Positions 15,156-16,873 of a stretch of DNA of 16,873 nt are shown one piece after another. This DNA comes from an uncultured Riemerella sp. (lineage in GTDB: Bacteria; Bacteroidota; Bacteroidia; Flavobacteriales; Weeksellaceae): NCBI GenBank assembly GCA_938037185.1, contig CALHQK010000026.1, positions 1 to 16,873 on the forward strand. Direction: 5' to 3'. A program made the position numbers and the translations under genes. The first letter of the stretch is position 1. Each line of letters begins with the position of its first letter. The notes under the pieces were generated by a model. It was not told where the DNA came from and did no database searches. It saw nothing but the letters and a program-made list of their open reading frames with translations.

Positions 15156-15605
15156 ATGGAACAAGATTTTTTAACGAATTTCATAACAAAGATTCAACAA
15201 GAGCAAGAACAAAAAGATGCAGAAGAAAAAAGGAAAAATCATTTCAAAACTATTGGTAAAAAAGGTGGTTTAGCCAAGAAAAAATCTGCTCTTTTTTCTA
15301 AAACAATTTCTGCAAAACTCACTGAAAAAGAATTTGAAATTCTCAGAATAAAAGCAGAAAAACTAAACCTCAAAATCTCTAAATATGTTCGATTAGTTTT
15401 AACGGAAAAAGAATTGAAAGTCAATGAATTTAAAACCGATGAAGTGCTTTTATCTTATGGGAATAACTTTAATAGAATTAAGAATCTATTGCGAAATCGT
15501 GAGTTTTCAAGTTTAGAGAATAAGGCTGAGATTATGAGAGAGATAGAAGGAGTTACTAAATTAATTTACAATTATTTATACCAAAATAGAGTACGAGATG
15601 AATAA
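15156..15605 (+). CDS. mobC: MobC-like mobilization accessory protein
   Basis: The 149-residue protein has a charged coiled N-terminus, a basic stretch (GKKGGLAKKK near 35) and a ribbon-helix-helix-like segment (about 48-82: ISAKLTEKEFEILRIKAEKL followed by NLKISKYVRLVL). The C-terminal half is helical (FNRIKNLLRN). This is the pattern of the relaxosome accessory proteins annotated as MobC or BmgB in Bacteroidota, which bind near oriT and help the relaxase act. Its stop overlaps the relaxase start by 8 bases (15598-15605), so the two are translationally coupled. The family is diverse in sequence and the call rests on the basic/RHH pattern and the neighbour. Confidence 0.8.
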   Translation: MEQDFLTNFITKIQQEQEQKDAEEKRKNHFKTIGKKGGLAKKKSALFSKTISAKLTEKEFEILRIKAEKLNLKISKYVRLVLTEKELKVNEFKTDEVLLSYGNNFNRIKNLLRNREFSSLENKAEIMREIEGVTKLIYNYLYQNRVRDE

Positions 15606-16389
15606 TTCTGCAACAACAAGACGAATTTCCAAAATCGCTTTACAATACAATGGAAATGATAAAGGCACAGCTGAAATGGTATATTCCAGTAATTTGTTAT
15701 CCGATACTGCTGAAAATCAATTCCAAGAGATGAAATCGGTAGCAGATCGAAATAAGAATGTAAAGAATTGGGCTTTAACGGGGTATATTTCTCCCGAGAG
15801 AAGTGAAGAAAATGAAATTTCTAATGATGTCTTGGTAGAACTTACCCTAAAAGCTCTGGAAAAAGTTGGTGTTACAAAAGACAATCAAATTCGACTAGAT
15901 ATTCATAATTCTACAAGACACAAACATATTCATTTTATAGTCAATAGAGTAAATACACATGGACAAAATACCATAACAGCTCATAAAATAGGAGAATTAT
16001 TTGGACAAGCTGTAAGAGAAATTTGTAAAAATATGAATCTCAAGACAGATGTAGAAATCAGTAAGGAAAAGAAAGGAAAAATGCTTGATAGTTTGCATCA
16101 CTGTCTTAAGAAAGCTACTAATTTTGATGAATTGATTACTGAAATGGAGCAATTAGGATACAAAGTAATACTATCAGAAAATGTAAAAGTAGGTGTTTCA
16201 GGAATGCGAATTGTAAAAATATCTGATATTAATACAGAAACAAAAAGGGAATATCTTGCTGGGTATAAACTATCTGAAATTACTAATAAACTCAAGATAA
16301 AAGATATAAAAGAAATTTTAGAGAAAAACAATTCAAACTTAATAAATGAAAAAGAAGAAATAAATAGATTTTACAAAAGAAAATTTTAA
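15598..16389 (+). CDS. Relaxase / mobilization nuclease
   Basis: The 263-residue protein nicks oriT and stays bound to the transferred strand. The metal-binding HxHxxxN motif is in RHKHIHFIVNRVN (H110, H112, N116), with D101 and H103 just before. The N-terminal segment (GTAEMVYSSNLLSD, about 23-36) offers Y29 as the candidate nucleophile, and NWALTGYISPE follows as the usual second motif. The C-terminal part (about 160-263) is a short helical region. The length is at the small side for this family (often 300-400), but the frame has a natural stop and the next gene begins 16 bases later, so I do not regard it as truncated. It is coupled to mobC by an 8-base overlap. Confidence 0.88.
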   Translation: MNNSATTRRISKIALQYNGNDKGTAEMVYSSNLLSDTAENQFQEMKSVADRNKNVKNWALTGYISPERSEENEISNDVLVELTLKALEKVGVTKDNQIRLDIHNSTRHKHIHFIVNRVNTHGQNTITAHKIGELFGQAVREICKNMNLKTDVEISKEKKGKMLDSLHHCLKKATNFDELITEMEQLGYKVILSENVKVGVSGMRIVKISDINTETKREYLAGYKLSEITNKLKIKDIKEILEKNNSNLINEKEEINRFYKRKF

Positions 16390-16405
16390 AACTAAAATAA
16401 AAAAT

Positions 16406-16873
16406 ATGAATACAGAAAATAACAAAATGGACAATGGTTTAGATTTGCTAAACAAAGTAATAAAAAGTAATGAGGATAACATAGAAAAACTGGCTGATGT
16501 AGTTTTTGCTTATCAAGATATTTTAAATTTAATAGGTGAGTTTCAAAGCTCAGCTAGTTCACTAAATCATAGAATGAATAATTTTGAAACTTCATTTAAA
16601 GACATTTCTAAACAAATTGAAAGCACAACAAAATTTATTCCTAAGAGTATTAAAACAGATTTATCTGAAAATACACTTTCAAAATTAGAACATTTCGAGA
16701 AAAAATCTAAGTCATTAAAATATTTATTGATAGGTAGTTTTAGTTGTTTGGGAATAGCAATCATTGTAATGTTTTTATCATTTTATCTTTCTAAGCAATG
16801 GTATGATACAAGTATAAAAACCAAAAAAGAAATTAGAAGCCAAATTTTTAAAGAAATGAGAGCAGAAGGCAAA
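16406..16873 (+). CDS. Membrane-anchored coiled-coil protein of the mob operon (partial, 3' end outside the window)
   Basis: An ATG at 16406 opens a frame of 156 codons that is still open at the window edge. Residues about 10-100 are polar and heptad-like (IEKLADVVFAYQDILNLIGE), typical of a coiled coil. A hydrophobic membrane helix follows (about 105-128), and then a basic tail (SIKTKKEIRSQIFKEMRAE). It starts 16 bases after the relaxase stop, so it is in the same operon. A small membrane protein after the relaxase is common in Bacteroidota mobilizable elements and may link the relaxosome to the helper's coupling protein. That role is an inference and I do not recognise a named family. Confidence 0.75.
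   Translation, partial: MNTENNKMDNGLDLLNKVIKSNEDNIEKLADVVFAYQDILNLIGEFQSSASSLNHRMNNFETSFKDISKQIESTTKFIPKSIKTDLSENTLSKLEHFEKKSKSLKYLLIGSFSCLGIAIIVMFLSFYLSKQWYDTSIKTKKEIRSQIFKEMRAEGK

Larger units (their letters stand above)
9511..16873 (+). mobile_element. Integrative mobilizable element, NBU/Tn4555-like gene order (right end outside the window)
   Basis: All genes after dnaK read rightward and form the usual module order: DNA-binding regulator and tyrosine integrase, excisionase-like protein, helicase and primase, MobC-like protein, relaxase. Composition drops to clearly more AT-rich than the metH-dnaK region. No TraG/VirB-type mating pore genes are visible, so it is mobilizable rather than self-transmissible as far as can be seen. 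The left border is set only by the dnaK terminator and the element's first promoter, and the exact attL core cannot be determined without the right end. No tRNA gene is seen at the left end. Confidence 0.8.

Noticed and set aside
15598..16389. Truncated relaxase
   Set aside because: The protein is short (263 residues), but it has a natural stop, intact metal-binding residues and a closely spaced next gene. No continuation of the family is visible in other frames downstream.

Overview
The window looks like the chromosome of a low-GC Bacteroidota, most likely the class Flavobacteriia (Weeksellaceae-like, in the direction of Chryseobacterium or Riemerella). The reasons are a split-type MetH without its homocysteine module, a DnaK ending in an EEVK tail, an outer-membrane barrel protein beginning TDRPDQ, TANNTTTG-type -7 elements, and A-rich leaders without Shine-Dalgarno sites. 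The genus call is a guess.

Bases 1 to about 9510 look like ordinary chromosome. After the tail of an unrecognised gene and a strong hairpin terminator come a small AT-rich membrane protein, the cobalamin-dependent methionine synthase core (metH), a small outer-membrane barrel protein and methylenetetrahydrofolate reductase (metF). MetF makes the methyl-THF that MetH uses, so this is a methionine and one-carbon cluster. Between the barrel gene and metF lie a short ORF resembling the first residues of a MetF, and five exact-length 43-bp tandem repeats. After metF come a long-chain acyl-CoA synthetase and dnaK, each with its own terminator.

From about 9511 to the right edge the sequence becomes more AT-rich and holds an integrative mobilizable element of the general NBU/Tn4555 type. 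Its order is: a DNA-binding regulator with two helix-turn-helix segments, a tyrosine integrase, a membrane protein of unknown function, an excisionase-like protein, an SF3-like helicase, a Toprim primase, a MobC-like protein, a relaxase, and a membrane-anchored coiled-coil protein cut by the window edge. All genes read left to right. I see no conjugation pore genes, so the element probably borrows a helper's transfer machinery. The right end and attR lie outside the window.

The element has three structured non-coding segments: a run of 10-bp GT-rich repeats in front of the excisionase-like gene, nine TTGTTGA-type motifs in both orientations between helicase and primase (candidate replication origin), and an imperfect inverted repeat just before the mob genes (candidate oriT or terminator). 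On the chromosomal side, the metF-like stub with its repeats, and the missing homocysteine-binding half of MetH, are the points most worth checking.
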